Of a stretch of DNA of 64,000 nucleotides, positions 36,649-44,605 are shown piece by piece. Numbering within the stretch: the first letter of the stretch is position 1; every line of letters begins with the position of its first letter. This DNA comes from Streptomyces sp. cf386 (GTDB lineage: Bacteria; Actinomycetota; Actinomycetes; Streptomycetales; Streptomycetaceae), in contig NZ_FNHV01000013.1 of assembly GCF_900103585.1 (NCBI RefSeq), positions 248,001 through 312,000 of the forward strand, written 5' to 3'. Below the pieces are notes generated by a model that saw only the letters and a list, made by a program, of their open reading frames with translations, did not search any database and had not been told where the DNA came from. The position numbers were made by a program, and so were the translations under genes.

Positions 36649-37515
36649 ATGACGATTGTGCTGAGGACGCCGACGGCCGACGGAGTGCGCGAGGCCATTG
36701 CGGCGCTGCGGGAGTGGCAGCACGACGAAACGCCCATGCAGCTGCATCCCGGGGACATCGGCTGGAACTACCGGTTCGGAACGGCCGAGGCGGCCGCGGC
36801 GGTGCGGACCTGGAGCCGGAACGGACGGATCCTCGCCGTCGGGATGCTGGATTCGCCGACGCTCGTGCGGATGACGGTCGCTTCCGACGCTTTCCATGAC
36901 GAGGACTTGGCGCGGCGACTCGTCGAGGACTTCTCGCTGCCCGAGCGCGGCGTGCTGCCGGAAGGAGCGGTGTCCATCGAGGCGCCGCAGGGCCTGCTGC
37001 TCCACGACCTGTTGACCAAGGAGGGCTGGGGCGCCGACGAGCCGTGGACACCGCTCTTCCGCGACCTCGCCGAAGCGGTGGAGGACCCCGGCGTGCCGAT
37101 CAAGGAGATCGGCCTGGAGCAGGCACAGGACTTCGCCGACGTGCTGCGGTCCGCGTTCAACACCACGAAGCCCACGCGCGAGTACCGGCACAAGATGTCC
37201 GCGGCACCGTTCTACGCCGACGCCCGCTGCCTGGGTGCTTACGACGACCAGGGCAACCCCGCGGCGATGGTGACGGTCTGGTCGGCCGGCCCGGGGAAAC
37301 CAGGACTGATCGAGCCGATGGGTGTCCACACGGACCACCGCGGCCGCGGCTATGGCCGGGCGATCACCGTCGCCGGGGCGGCCGCACTGCGGGAGATGGG
37401 CTCGTCAAGCGTGCGCGTGTGCACACCGAGCTCCAACCTCGGCGGCGTCGCCACGTACAAGGCGGCCGGGCTCGCGGCGAGGCCGGAGATCGCCGACCGG
37501 ATCCGGAAGGTCTGA
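36649..37515 (+). CDS. GNAT-family N-acetyltransferase
   Basis: The 288-residue protein has a C-terminal GNAT domain (about 150-288) with the acetyl-CoA loop HTDHRGRGYGRAITVAG and the family-typical SSNLGGVATYKAAGL. The N-terminal half is a degenerate GNAT-like fold, so it may be a tandem GNAT with one active site. The ATG start gives MTIVLRTP; the ribosome site is weak. The acceptor is unknown. Confidence 0.82.
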   Translation: MTIVLRTPTADGVREAIAALREWQHDETPMQLHPGDIGWNYRFGTAEAAAAVRTWSRNGRILAVGMLDSPTLVRMTVASDAFHDEDLARRLVEDFSLPERGVLPEGAVSIEAPQGLLLHDLLTKEGWGADEPWTPLFRDLAEAVEDPGVPIKEIGLEQAQDFADVLRSAFNTTKPTREYRHKMSAAPFYADARCLGAYDDQGNPAAMVTVWSAGPGKPGLIEPMGVHTDHRGRGYGRAITVAGAAALREMGSSSVRVCTPSSNLGGVATYKAAGLAARPEIADRIRKV

Positions 37516-37552
37516 CGTCGGGGTCTGCGGACCTTCTCACCGTGCCGCAGCA

Positions 37553-37603
37553 CCTCGTACGGCGGCCATGCGCGCCAGAGCCTCGTGCGGCAGCCGTACG
37601 AGG
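37553..37603. terminator. Long-armed inverted repeat after the GNAT gene
   Basis: CCTCGTACGGC and GCCGTACGAGG (11-bp perfect arms) are separated by 29 nt that contain a further partial copy (CCTCGTGCGGC). It begins 38 nt after the GNAT stop. It is a terminator candidate or an old element end. Confidence 0.4.
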
Positions 37604-37991
37604 CTCTGCTCTCGGCTCGATCGGACATCCACTGCTCCAACTCCGAGGGAGCCTGGCTGACGAGGGCGGTTCATCCGTGTGCTCTGCCTTGCGTGCAACC
37701 ACCACGTGCCGTTGATCCCACCACAGGCAGACCCCCGGGGCCATTCGAGGACGTCCAAAGGTCATGACCAAGGCACCAGGCGACCGTGCGACACGATCTG
37801 TATGCGCGACGCAGTCGTGGTGACCGGCACGGCCAGAGTCGTGACCTACACCGCGCACACTCCGGCGACAATGACCCGACCGCACCGGACGTAACGTGCG
37901 ACGGTCCAGGGACTCTGCAAGAGCTGGAGCCGACTGGGCCGGTCCAATCCTCACCCGGTCACATTCCGGGCAGGAGTCCTGCGCGCGGCCG
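37604..37991. other. Non-coding gap with nothing recognised
   Basis: No frame on either strand has both a credible start and codon bias, and no known motif was recognised. The gap may contain eroded coding DNA like the other gaps in the 33-39 kb stretch. Confidence 0.4.
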
Positions 37992-38690
37992 TCAGCGGAT
38001 GGCGGACGGGATGTCAGGCACCGCAACGGGGCGGAGTACCAGAAGAGACTCTTCCTGGAGAGCCACCATCGCAAAGGGGAACCGGTCGACTTCCAAGCAG
38101 AGATCGACATCGTCCCGGTGGTATCCGCTGCGCAGCCCACCGGCGAGGTCTGCCGCAGCACGAGACGTCCTCGCGCGGTGGATATACGGGGCCGCCTCGG
38201 CATCGCCCCCGGCCATACACTGACCAATGTATTCAGCGCAGGCCAGGTCCTCGTCCGCCTTGCCTTCCTCGCCGGTGACAACGAACGTCACCGGGCCGGA
38301 ATCCGCGGTCTGCAGGTACCGCGCGGTCGGGCCGGCCACCACAAAGCTCGCGCACAAGACCAGCGGTGCGCTTGCAACGGCCAGCGCGCCCACGGTTCCT
38401 GCCGTCGTCTTCTGCACCAGCGTGCGACCGGTGAAGTCACATGACCTGAGCAGGCCAGGTGAGTTCACCGCGTCGAAGCCCGCTGCTGGAGCTCCGTCCT
38501 TCAAAGCCAGCCAACCCGGGTGGCTCTCCTTCAAGGCAAGTGCCTCACTCTCCGTCGAGGCCAGGACGATCCTCTCGACCCCGCGCGAGAAGGCCCAGGC
38601 AGCGACGGTGAAGGCGCGCATGACATCGATGACGACTGCAACACGGGGAACGCCAGTCAACTCTGGTATGCCAACGAAGTGGTGGTCCAT
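37992..38690 (-). CDS. 2-phosphosulfolactate phosphatase family protein (ComB)
   Basis: The 232-residue protein matches the ComB fold: VAVVIDVMRAFTVAAWAFSRGVERI at about 18, FDAVNSPGLLRS, LVQKTTAGTVGALAV (substrate loop), ASFVVAGPTARYL and VTGEEGKADEDLACAEYI (metal-binding acidic cluster). ComB hydrolyses 2-phosphosulfolactate in coenzyme M synthesis. In Streptomyces, which lacks that pathway, the true substrate is unknown. The start MDHHFVG is chosen by homology; an ATG at 38717 is possible. Confidence 0.82.
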   Translation of the reverse strand: MDHHFVGIPELTGVPRVAVVIDVMRAFTVAAWAFSRGVERIVLASTESEALALKESHPGWLALKDGAPAAGFDAVNSPGLLRSCDFTGRTLVQKTTAGTVGALAVASAPLVLCASFVVAGPTARYLQTADSGPVTFVVTGEEGKADEDLACAEYIGQCMAGGDAEAAPYIHRARTSRAAADLAGGLRSGYHRDDVDLCLEVDRFPFAMVALQEESLLVLRPVAVPDIPSAIR

Positions 38691-39011
38691 CACACCATTC
38701 TGACGCCTCTGGATCATCAGAAGAACACGGCAGATCCAGCTGCCACCGGAATGACGGTCGGCGGAGCAGTTCCGGTGTCGGCCGGATTCCGGTGGATCGG
38801 GCGATCAACCGGAAGGAGCATCAGCCCTTGCCGCAGAGCGCGAATGCACCGTTGCCCCGGCTGAGCGTCGGCGTCGTAGCGGGACGAACACGTGGGTCGT
38901 GCGCTGCCGTGAGCAGAGCCGCCGCAGCCCCCTGGGAGGTGCCCAGATTCCCGGGGACTGACCCGGACCGCCGAACCAGCGGATTGCTACGGCCGTCATG
39001 CCCTGCGGGGC
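38691..39011. other. Non-coding gap with nothing recognised
   Basis: 321 bp between the ComB start and the ABM-domain gene stop. No credible ORF, hairpin or operator was found. It should hold the ComB promoter. Confidence 0.4.
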
Positions 39012-39365
39012 CTACGCTCGCGTGAACCCGTGGCTCCGCTCCACCTTGGCCACATGCAGCGTGTAGCTCTCGTACCACTCGACCTGCCCGCGCTTTTGCG
39101 CCGCGCGGTGCTCGGCATTGCTCCGCCACTCCGTGAGGGCGTCGGCGTCGCGGAAGTACCCGACGGTGATGCCCAGCCCGCCGGGAGTCTGGGCATGCTC
39201 CATCCCCAGGAATCCAGGGACGTCCTTCACCAGGTCTTCCATGCGTGCGGCGGTCTCGCTGTAGCCGCTCTGGTCCTGGGTTCGCACCGTGGTGAAGACA
39301 GTCACGTAGTAAGGGGGTTCAAAGGCCTCGACGGGCGTGACAGGCGCTTCGGAGTGATTGCTCAT
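39012..39365 (-). CDS. ABM-domain (antibiotic biosynthesis monooxygenase-like) protein
   Basis: The 117-residue protein has a single dimeric ferredoxin-like ABM fold: YYVTVFTTVRT, VPGFLGMEHAQTPGGLGITVGYFRDADALTEWRSNAEHRAAQ and WYESYTLHVAKVER. The W...HRAAQ segment is typical of YqjZ-like family members. The start MSNHSEAP is followed by a short acidic leader. Members act as small cofactor-free monooxygenases or haem-related proteins; the role here is unknown. Confidence 0.82.
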   Translation of the reverse strand: MSNHSEAPVTPVEAFEPPYYVTVFTTVRTQDQSGYSETAARMEDLVKDVPGFLGMEHAQTPGGLGITVGYFRDADALTEWRSNAEHRAAQKRGQVEWYESYTLHVAKVERSHGFTRA

Positions 39366-39560
39366 GGCGCCACTGTAAGACGGGATGCGCACAACGATCC
39401 GGCGTCTTTCCTGAACGGGATACATAAGCGATCCCGCTCACGACCTGCGTCAGCGGAGCCGCCAGGTCGGGACGGCGCGGTTCGAGACGGTTCGGTTCTG
39501 ACATGCCGTCCCATCGATGGGGTAGGGAACTGCCGTGGCAGGTGTCGCGAAGGGGGAAGC

Positions 39561-39983
39561 ATGACGTTCCTGGTCGAGTTGCCTGTGTCCGGGGCGGGCG
39601 ACGCGAGAACCGGTGGCGAGGGGGCGGGATCCGCTCCGTCGGACGCGACCGGCATCGTCAAGGTCCAGATCGACGAGGTCGCGGACGGGCTGGTGCAGGT
39701 CGCGCGTCCCGGGCAGGTCGTGGCGCGGGCGACCCGGTCGCTGAACGACATGCTCGCCGGGATCCGTCCGGTCGCGGAGAACTTCGTCGACGGATTCCGT
39801 GACATGGCACGGCAACCCGACGAGATCGGCGTCGAGTTCGGCCTGTCCCTGTCGGCTGAGGCGGACGTGGTGATCTCCCGGACGACCGGTCAGGCCAACT
39901 TCAAGGTCACCCTGACCTGGCGCAATCCATCGTCCGGTGAACCGGCACCGACACCGGCACCGGCAGCGGACGCGGCGGGATGA
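39561..39983 (+). CDS. Trypsin-co-occurring (Trypco1-like) small protein, unit 1
   Basis: The 140-residue protein has a beta-strand start (TFLVELPVSG), an Asp/Glu-rich middle, SLNDMLAGIRPVAENFVDGFRDMARQPDEIGVEFGLSLSAEADVVI and a final beta-strand ANFKVTLTW followed by a Pro/Ala tail. This is the pattern of the CU044_2847/Trypco1 family, known for being encoded beside trypsin-like protease genes. AGGGGGAAG precedes ATG. The last four bases overlap the start of the large protease gene (ATGA), so the two are translated together and are inferred to be partners, perhaps with this protein as regulator or substrate of the protease. Confidence 0.82.
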   Translation: MTFLVELPVSGAGDARTGGEGAGSAPSDATGIVKVQIDEVADGLVQVARPGQVVARATRSLNDMLAGIRPVAENFVDGFRDMARQPDEIGVEFGLSLSAEADVVISRTTGQANFKVTLTWRNPSSGEPAPTPAPAADAAG

Positions 39984-42900
39984 CACTGCCCGCGTTACCG
40001 CCCGAGCGGACGGGGGGCCCGGGCCTGCAGTCCCTGGACGCGGCCGTACTGCGTGTCCGCGACGGCCGCGGGGACCCCGTCGGCGTTGCCTTCCTGGTCT
40101 CCGACACGCTCGCCTTGACCTGCGCGCACGTGGTCCATGCGGCCCTGGGTACGACGGGGGAAGCGGCACCTCCCGCTTCCGCACGGATCCAGGTCGACCT
40201 TCCCCTCGTGCCCGCCCCGCAGCGCGACGGCGGTGCGCCTGCGACGACGGCCGGTGTCGAGCACTGGGTGCCGCCGAGGGCGCCCGACGGCGGGTCCTCG
40301 GTGTCCTCTGCGCGCGACGACGCCGATGTCGTCGGGCCCGCCGATGTCGCCGTGCTTCGGCTGGAGGCGCCGCTTCCGGGAGCGGGACCGGTGCAGTTGG
40401 TGGACGCGGACGAATTGTGGGGGCACCCGGTGCGGGCGTTCGGGCTGCCCGCCGGGCGTCCCGGCGGGGTGTGGCATGCGGGGGTGCTGCGGGGCCGACA
40501 GGCCGACGGCTGGGTGCAGGCCGATCTCGTCGGCAACGGCTATCCGGTGTCGCGGGGCTTCAGCGGCGGCCCCGTGTGGGACGACCGGCTGTCCGGTGTG
40601 GTCGGCATGGTCGCGGTGGCCGAGTCCGGGCAGCCGCCCGTCAGTTACCTGATCCCCACCGGCGGACTGCTGGCCGCCCGGCCCGAGCTGCGTGCGGTCA
40701 CGCTGCCGCCGTCGCCGTTCCGGGCTCTCTCGGCGTTCCAGGAGACGGACGCGGCGATCTTCCACGGCAGGCGGGCCGAAAGCGACGAGGCGGCGCGGGC
40801 ACTGGCCGCGGAGCGCCGCGTCACCGTCGTAGGACCGTCGGGATCCGGCAAGTCGTCGCTGGCCCTGGCCGGTGTGGCGCCTCGGCTGCGCGCGGAAGGC
40901 GCCCAGGTGGTGGTCGTGCGGCCGACGCCCGGCAGCAGCCCGCTCACCACCTTCGCGGCGGCGGTGCTGCCGCTGCTGGAACCCGACCTGCCCGAGGCCG
41001 AGCGCCCCGAGCGGACCGCGGAACTCGTCCAAGTGCTGCGCCGCCACGGCCCGGCGGACGTCGTGGCCCGGCTGCTCCAACTGCGGCGCGGCAGCAGGCT
41101 GCTCGTCGTGGTCGACCAGTTCGAGGAGGTCCTCGGCCTGGCACCGGACGCCGTCGACGAGCTGGCCGACCTGCTCCAGGGCGACACGCTGCCCGCCACC
41201 GTCCGCGTACTGATCACGCTGCGTGCCGACTTCCTGGAACCGGTCCTGGCTCATCCGCGGTTCGGCCCGCAGTTCGGCGGACACCTGCACGCACTCGCCC
41301 CGCCGACCCCGGAATCCCTGCGCGAGATCGTGACCGTACCGGTGGAGGCCGTCCCCGGGCTGTCCTACGAGCCCCATCTCGCCGAACGCATCCTCGCCGA
41401 CACCGGCACCGGACCGGGTGCCCTGCCCCTCCTCGGCCTCACCCTCGACCTGCTGTGGCAGCGGCAGCAGGGCGGCCTGCTGACGCACCGGGCGTACGAG
41501 GAACTCGGCGGTGTCACCGGCGCGTTGGGCAAGCACGCCGACCGGGTCTGGAAAGCGTGTGTGCCGCCCGAGGACGAAGAAGCGGCCAGGCGGCTGTTCA
41601 CCCGGCTCGTCCGAGTCCCGGTCGGCACGCCCGCGCCCATCCGGCGGATGGTGCTGCGCACCGAACTGCGCGACGAGCAGTGGCGGGTCGCGCAACGGCT
41701 CGCCGGGACAAGGCTGTTGGCCACCGGCCACAACGCCGAGGGCACCGAGACCGTGGAACTCGCGCACGAGGCGCTGATCAGCGACTGGGACAAACTGGCC
41801 GACTGGACCACCGGGGACCGTGCCTTCCTGGAGTGGCGGGCCGCTCTGCAACAGGACATGGACCGCTGGGAGCACGCCGGGCGTCCCTCGCAGTTGCTTC
41901 CCACGCCCCTGCAGCTCGCCCGATCCGAACGGTGGCTGAGCGAACGCCGTGACGAACTGACCGATGCCGAACGGCACTACCTGGACGCCGGCCGCGCCCA
42001 CCGCCGCGCGAGGGTCCGTCGGCGACGGACGGCGCTCTCGGCCGTCGGTCTCGTCGTGGCACTGGTCCTGGTGGCACTGTCGTTGCTCTACGCCACCCGG
42101 GAGGAGAGCCGGGAACGCGCGGCGGACGCCGCGTCCCGCGCCCTCGCGGTGGCCGCGGAGGACGACGCGCGCACCGAACCCGCCCTCGGCGTGCTGAAGG
42201 CACTGGCAGCCCACCACACGGCGCCGACGACGGAGGCCCGCAACGCACTCCTGCGGCAGTACCTGCGCTACCACGCTTACGACCGGGTGCTGTCCGGTGT
42301 ACTGGGCACGGTCAGGGCGTTCACCATCAGTCGGAACGGTGACGTCGTGCTGGCCACCTCGCAACTGGGCCGGGCCGTCCTGTACGTCGGCGCCACCTCC
42401 GGGCGGGTGCGCAGCGCCCAGGTGCCCTCGACCGGACAGGTCCTTGAAGTCGTGGTGTCCGCGGACGGCAAGCGCGGCGCCTACGTCCAGGCGGACGGCA
42501 AGGCCGTGTGGTTCGAGGTGGACACCGACGCCGCAGGCCTGCTCGGCCCGCTGCACCGGCTGCCCGACGCGCCGGGCAGCGGCGTCAGCTGGGATATTTC
42601 GGTGGGCCCCGCGCTGTCGGCGGACGGCCGTCTGCTCGCCGCGCGCGTCCGGGGCCGCCTGGTGTGGTGGAACCTGGACCGTGGCGCGCTCGCCGGTGAC
42701 GTGCCCGCGCCCCAGGACATGAACACCGCCCTGTGGTTCGGCCCGGACGGGCGGACGCTGCTGACGAAGGTCTACACGGCGTCGGGCGCGCAGGCGCTGA
42801 AGTCCGTGGACATGGGTACCGGCCGCGCCACCCAACTCCTGTCCGAGGCCCAGAACATCTTCGTGTCCGGGGACCGCCGCACCGCGGTTGTGTGCCGCGA

Positions 42901-44332
42901 GGAGGGCGATCAGTCAGTCGTCAGCCGCCACCGGACCTCCGACGGCGCCGGCATCGGCCGCCCCTACCGTGAGCGGGAGGAGGCGTATCGCACGGACCTG
43001 TGCACGGTGGCGGCCGTCGACGCGACCGGCGGGCGCGTCGCGCTCGGTTGGGGCGGGAATGTGCGCGTCGTGAACCTGGACAGGGGCGAGGTGATCTCCG
43101 GCGTCTCGCTGCCGGAACCCGCCGGCACAGACTTCACGCCCGCCCTCGTCCTCGCCGAGTCGCACGGCAGGCTCTACTACGCGGGCCGGCAGGACTCGAT
43201 GATCGCTCTCGTGAACCTGATTCCCCGCGGGCGACTGCCGAAGGCCGCCCAGCAACGGCTCACCGCCGACGGCAAGCGCACGATGACCGTCCTTCAGGAC
43301 GGCTCCCGCATGGAACTGCGCCCGGCCGACCCGAAGCGGAGCGGGCAGATCCTCGCACGGGTGTCGCGTGGCAAGCCGTACTGGGTGCCCGGCGAGACGG
43401 ACCTGCCCGTTTTCGACGCTACCGGCGGACTCGTCGCCGACCGGGAGGCCCGCGACACGGTGGTCGTCCGTGACACGTCGACGCTGCGGAAGGTGGCCGC
43501 CGTGACCGCGGTCCGACCGCCGAAGACCCGGCCCGGCACGCGACTGGTCCGAGACCTGGACGTCAGCGGGGCGCTCACCTTGCAGGACCCGAAGTACGAG
43601 TTCCGCTACTTCTTCGATCACACCGGTCACCTGCTGACGGTTTCCGGCACTGTCCTCCAGCAGTGGGACCCGCGCACGGGCCGGCAGACGGCCCGCTTCG
43701 ACGCCGGTGCGCTGCGCCCCGACGGCGACCCGGACGCGCTCATGACGATCGCCCCGTACCCGGGCCGTAACAAGGTCTCCGTGATCGTGCAGGGTCGGCC
43801 CGGCATCCGGGTCGTCGACATCACCGACGGACGCGTCACGGACCGCGTGCGCACCGAGGACGACGTGCTCTCCGCCCAGTTCGGCCCCGGCGGCCGGTAC
43901 TTCGCGGTCATGCGCCGTGACACGGGGCTGGAGGTGTGGCGGCGCGGAAACCCCGCGCGCAGGGTGATCGGCCCGCTGAGCAGCGTCGGCGAGAGCAGCG
44001 TCACCCCGTACCGCGCCGTCTTTCTCGACGACGACCGCTTCCTGGTCGCCGCCGACGACGCCGTACGCATCTACCGGTTCGGCGAGCGCGGCTATGACGC
44101 CGCCTATCTGCTCGCCGATCCGACCTTCGCGACGGGGGACTATTCGTTCCTGGACGTGTCCGAGGACGGGAGGACCGTGCTCAAGGGCGGTACTTACGAC
44201 GGCAGTGCCGTCGTCCTCGATCCGGAGCTGTGGAGGCAGGAGTTGTGCCGTGTCGTCGGCGACCGCGCGTTCACGGAGGACGAACGCGACGATCTCCCGG
44301 CGGAGGCGGAGACACGGCAACTGTGCGCGTAG
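39980..44332 (+). CDS. Trypsin-like protease/STAND NTPase/beta-propeller protein, unit 1
   Basis: The 1,450-residue protein has this order. (1) Trypsin-like serine protease, 1-240, with intact triad TCAHVV (His50), PADVAVL (Asp122) and GFSGGPVW (Ser195). (2) FHGRRxE connector, 261-267. (3) STAND/nSTAND1-type NTPase with Walker A GPSGSGKS (285-292) and Walker B LLVVVDQFEE (374-383), then winged-helix and helical parts with ELAHEALISDWDKLADW. (4) One transmembrane helix at about 685-706. (5) C-terminal beta-propeller-like repeats, 740-1450, with ISRNGDV, SADGK and DGRTL turns. There is no signal peptide, so protease and NTPase should be cytoplasmic and the propeller outside, if the helix inserts N-in. 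The architecture predicts ligand sensing that triggers proteolysis, as in bacterial conflict or programmed-death systems; the target is unknown. Confidence 0.88.
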   Translation: MTLPALPPERTGGPGLQSLDAAVLRVRDGRGDPVGVAFLVSDTLALTCAHVVHAALGTTGEAAPPASARIQVDLPLVPAPQRDGGAPATTAGVEHWVPPRAPDGGSSVSSARDDADVVGPADVAVLRLEAPLPGAGPVQLVDADELWGHPVRAFGLPAGRPGGVWHAGVLRGRQADGWVQADLVGNGYPVSRGFSGGPVWDDRLSGVVGMVAVAESGQPPVSYLIPTGGLLAARPELRAVTLPPSPFRALSAFQETDAAIFHGRRAESDEAARALAAERRVTVVGPSGSGKSSLALAGVAPRLRAEGAQVVVVRPTPGSSPLTTFAAAVLPLLEPDLPEAERPERTAELVQVLRRHGPADVVARLLQLRRGSRLLVVVDQFEEVLGLAPDAVDELADLLQGDTLPATVRVLITLRADFLEPVLAHPRFGPQFGGHLHALAPPTPESLREIVTVPVEAVPGLSYEPHLAERILADTGTGPGALPLLGLTLDLLWQRQQGGLLTHRAYEELGGVTGALGKHADRVWKACVPPEDEEAARRLFTRLVRVPVGTPAPIRRMVLRTELRDEQWRVAQRLAGTRLLATGHNAEGTETVELAHEALISDWDKLADWTTGDRAFLEWRAALQQDMDRWEHAGRPSQLLPTPLQLARSERWLSERRDELTDAERHYLDAGRAHRRARVRRRRTALSAVGLVVALVLVALSLLYATREESRERAADAASRALAVAAEDDARTEPALGVLKALAAHHTAPTTEARNALLRQYLRYHAYDRVLSGVLGTVRAFTISRNGDVVLATSQLGRAVLYVGATSGRVRSAQVPSTGQVLEVVVSADGKRGAYVQADGKAVWFEVDTDAAGLLGPLHRLPDAPGSGVSWDISVGPALSADGRLLAARVRGRLVWWNLDRGALAGDVPAPQDMNTALWFGPDGRTLLTKVYTASGAQALKSVDMGTGRATQLLSEAQNIFVSGDRRTAVVCREEGDQSVVSRHRTSDGAGIGRPYREREEAYRTDLCTVAAVDATGGRVALGWGGNVRVVNLDRGEVISGVSLPEPAGTDFTPALVLAESHGRLYYAGRQDSMIALVNLIPRGRLPKAAQQRLTADGKRTMTVLQDGSRMELRPADPKRSGQILARVSRGKPYWVPGETDLPVFDATGGLVADREARDTVVVRDTSTLRKVAAVTAVRPPKTRPGTRLVRDLDVSGALTLQDPKYEFRYFFDHTGHLLTVSGTVLQQWDPRTGRQTARFDAGALRPDGDPDALMTIAPYPGRNKVSVIVQGRPGIRVVDITDGRVTDRVRTEDDVLSAQFGPGGRYFAVMRRDTGLEVWRRGNPARRVIGPLSSVGESSVTPYRAVFLDDDRFLVAADDAVRIYRFGERGYDAAYLLADPTFATGDYSFLDVSEDGRTVLKGGTYDGSAVVLDPELWRQELCRVVGDRAFTEDERDDLPAEAETRQLCA

Positions 44333-44386
44333 CGCCGGGTGTTGAGCGGAGCGTGTTGACGACGAGGGTCCGAGCGAGGGGGACGC

Positions 44387-44605
44387 ATGGCGTATCTGGT
44401 CGAACTATCCGTGTCCGCGCCCGGCGGATCCGGTTGCGTCGGTGAGTTCGGGGGTGCCGGGTCGTTGAACGACATGCTCGCCGGGATCCGGCCCGTCGTG
44501 GAGGACTTCGTCGCCGCCTTCCGTGACATGCCCGACGGCCCCGACAAGATCGGTGTCGAGTTCGGGCTGACCTTCACGGCTGACGCGGACCTGGTGGCGC
44601 GATGA
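44387..44605 (+). CDS. Reduced Trypco1-like protein, unit 2
   Basis: The 72-residue paralogue of the 39561 protein has the start AYLVELSVS, the core SLNDMLAGIRPVVEDFVAAF and then IGVEFGLTFTADADL. About 30 residues between strand one and the core are missing, and it stops where unit 1 continues with VVISRTTGQANFKVTLTW. The ribosome site (GAGGGGGACGC) and ATGA overlap with the next gene are kept, so it may still serve translational coupling even if the protein is partly degenerate. Confidence 0.75.
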   Translation: MAYLVELSVSAPGGSGCVGEFGGAGSLNDMLAGIRPVVEDFVAAFRDMPDGPDKIGVEFGLTFTADADLVAR

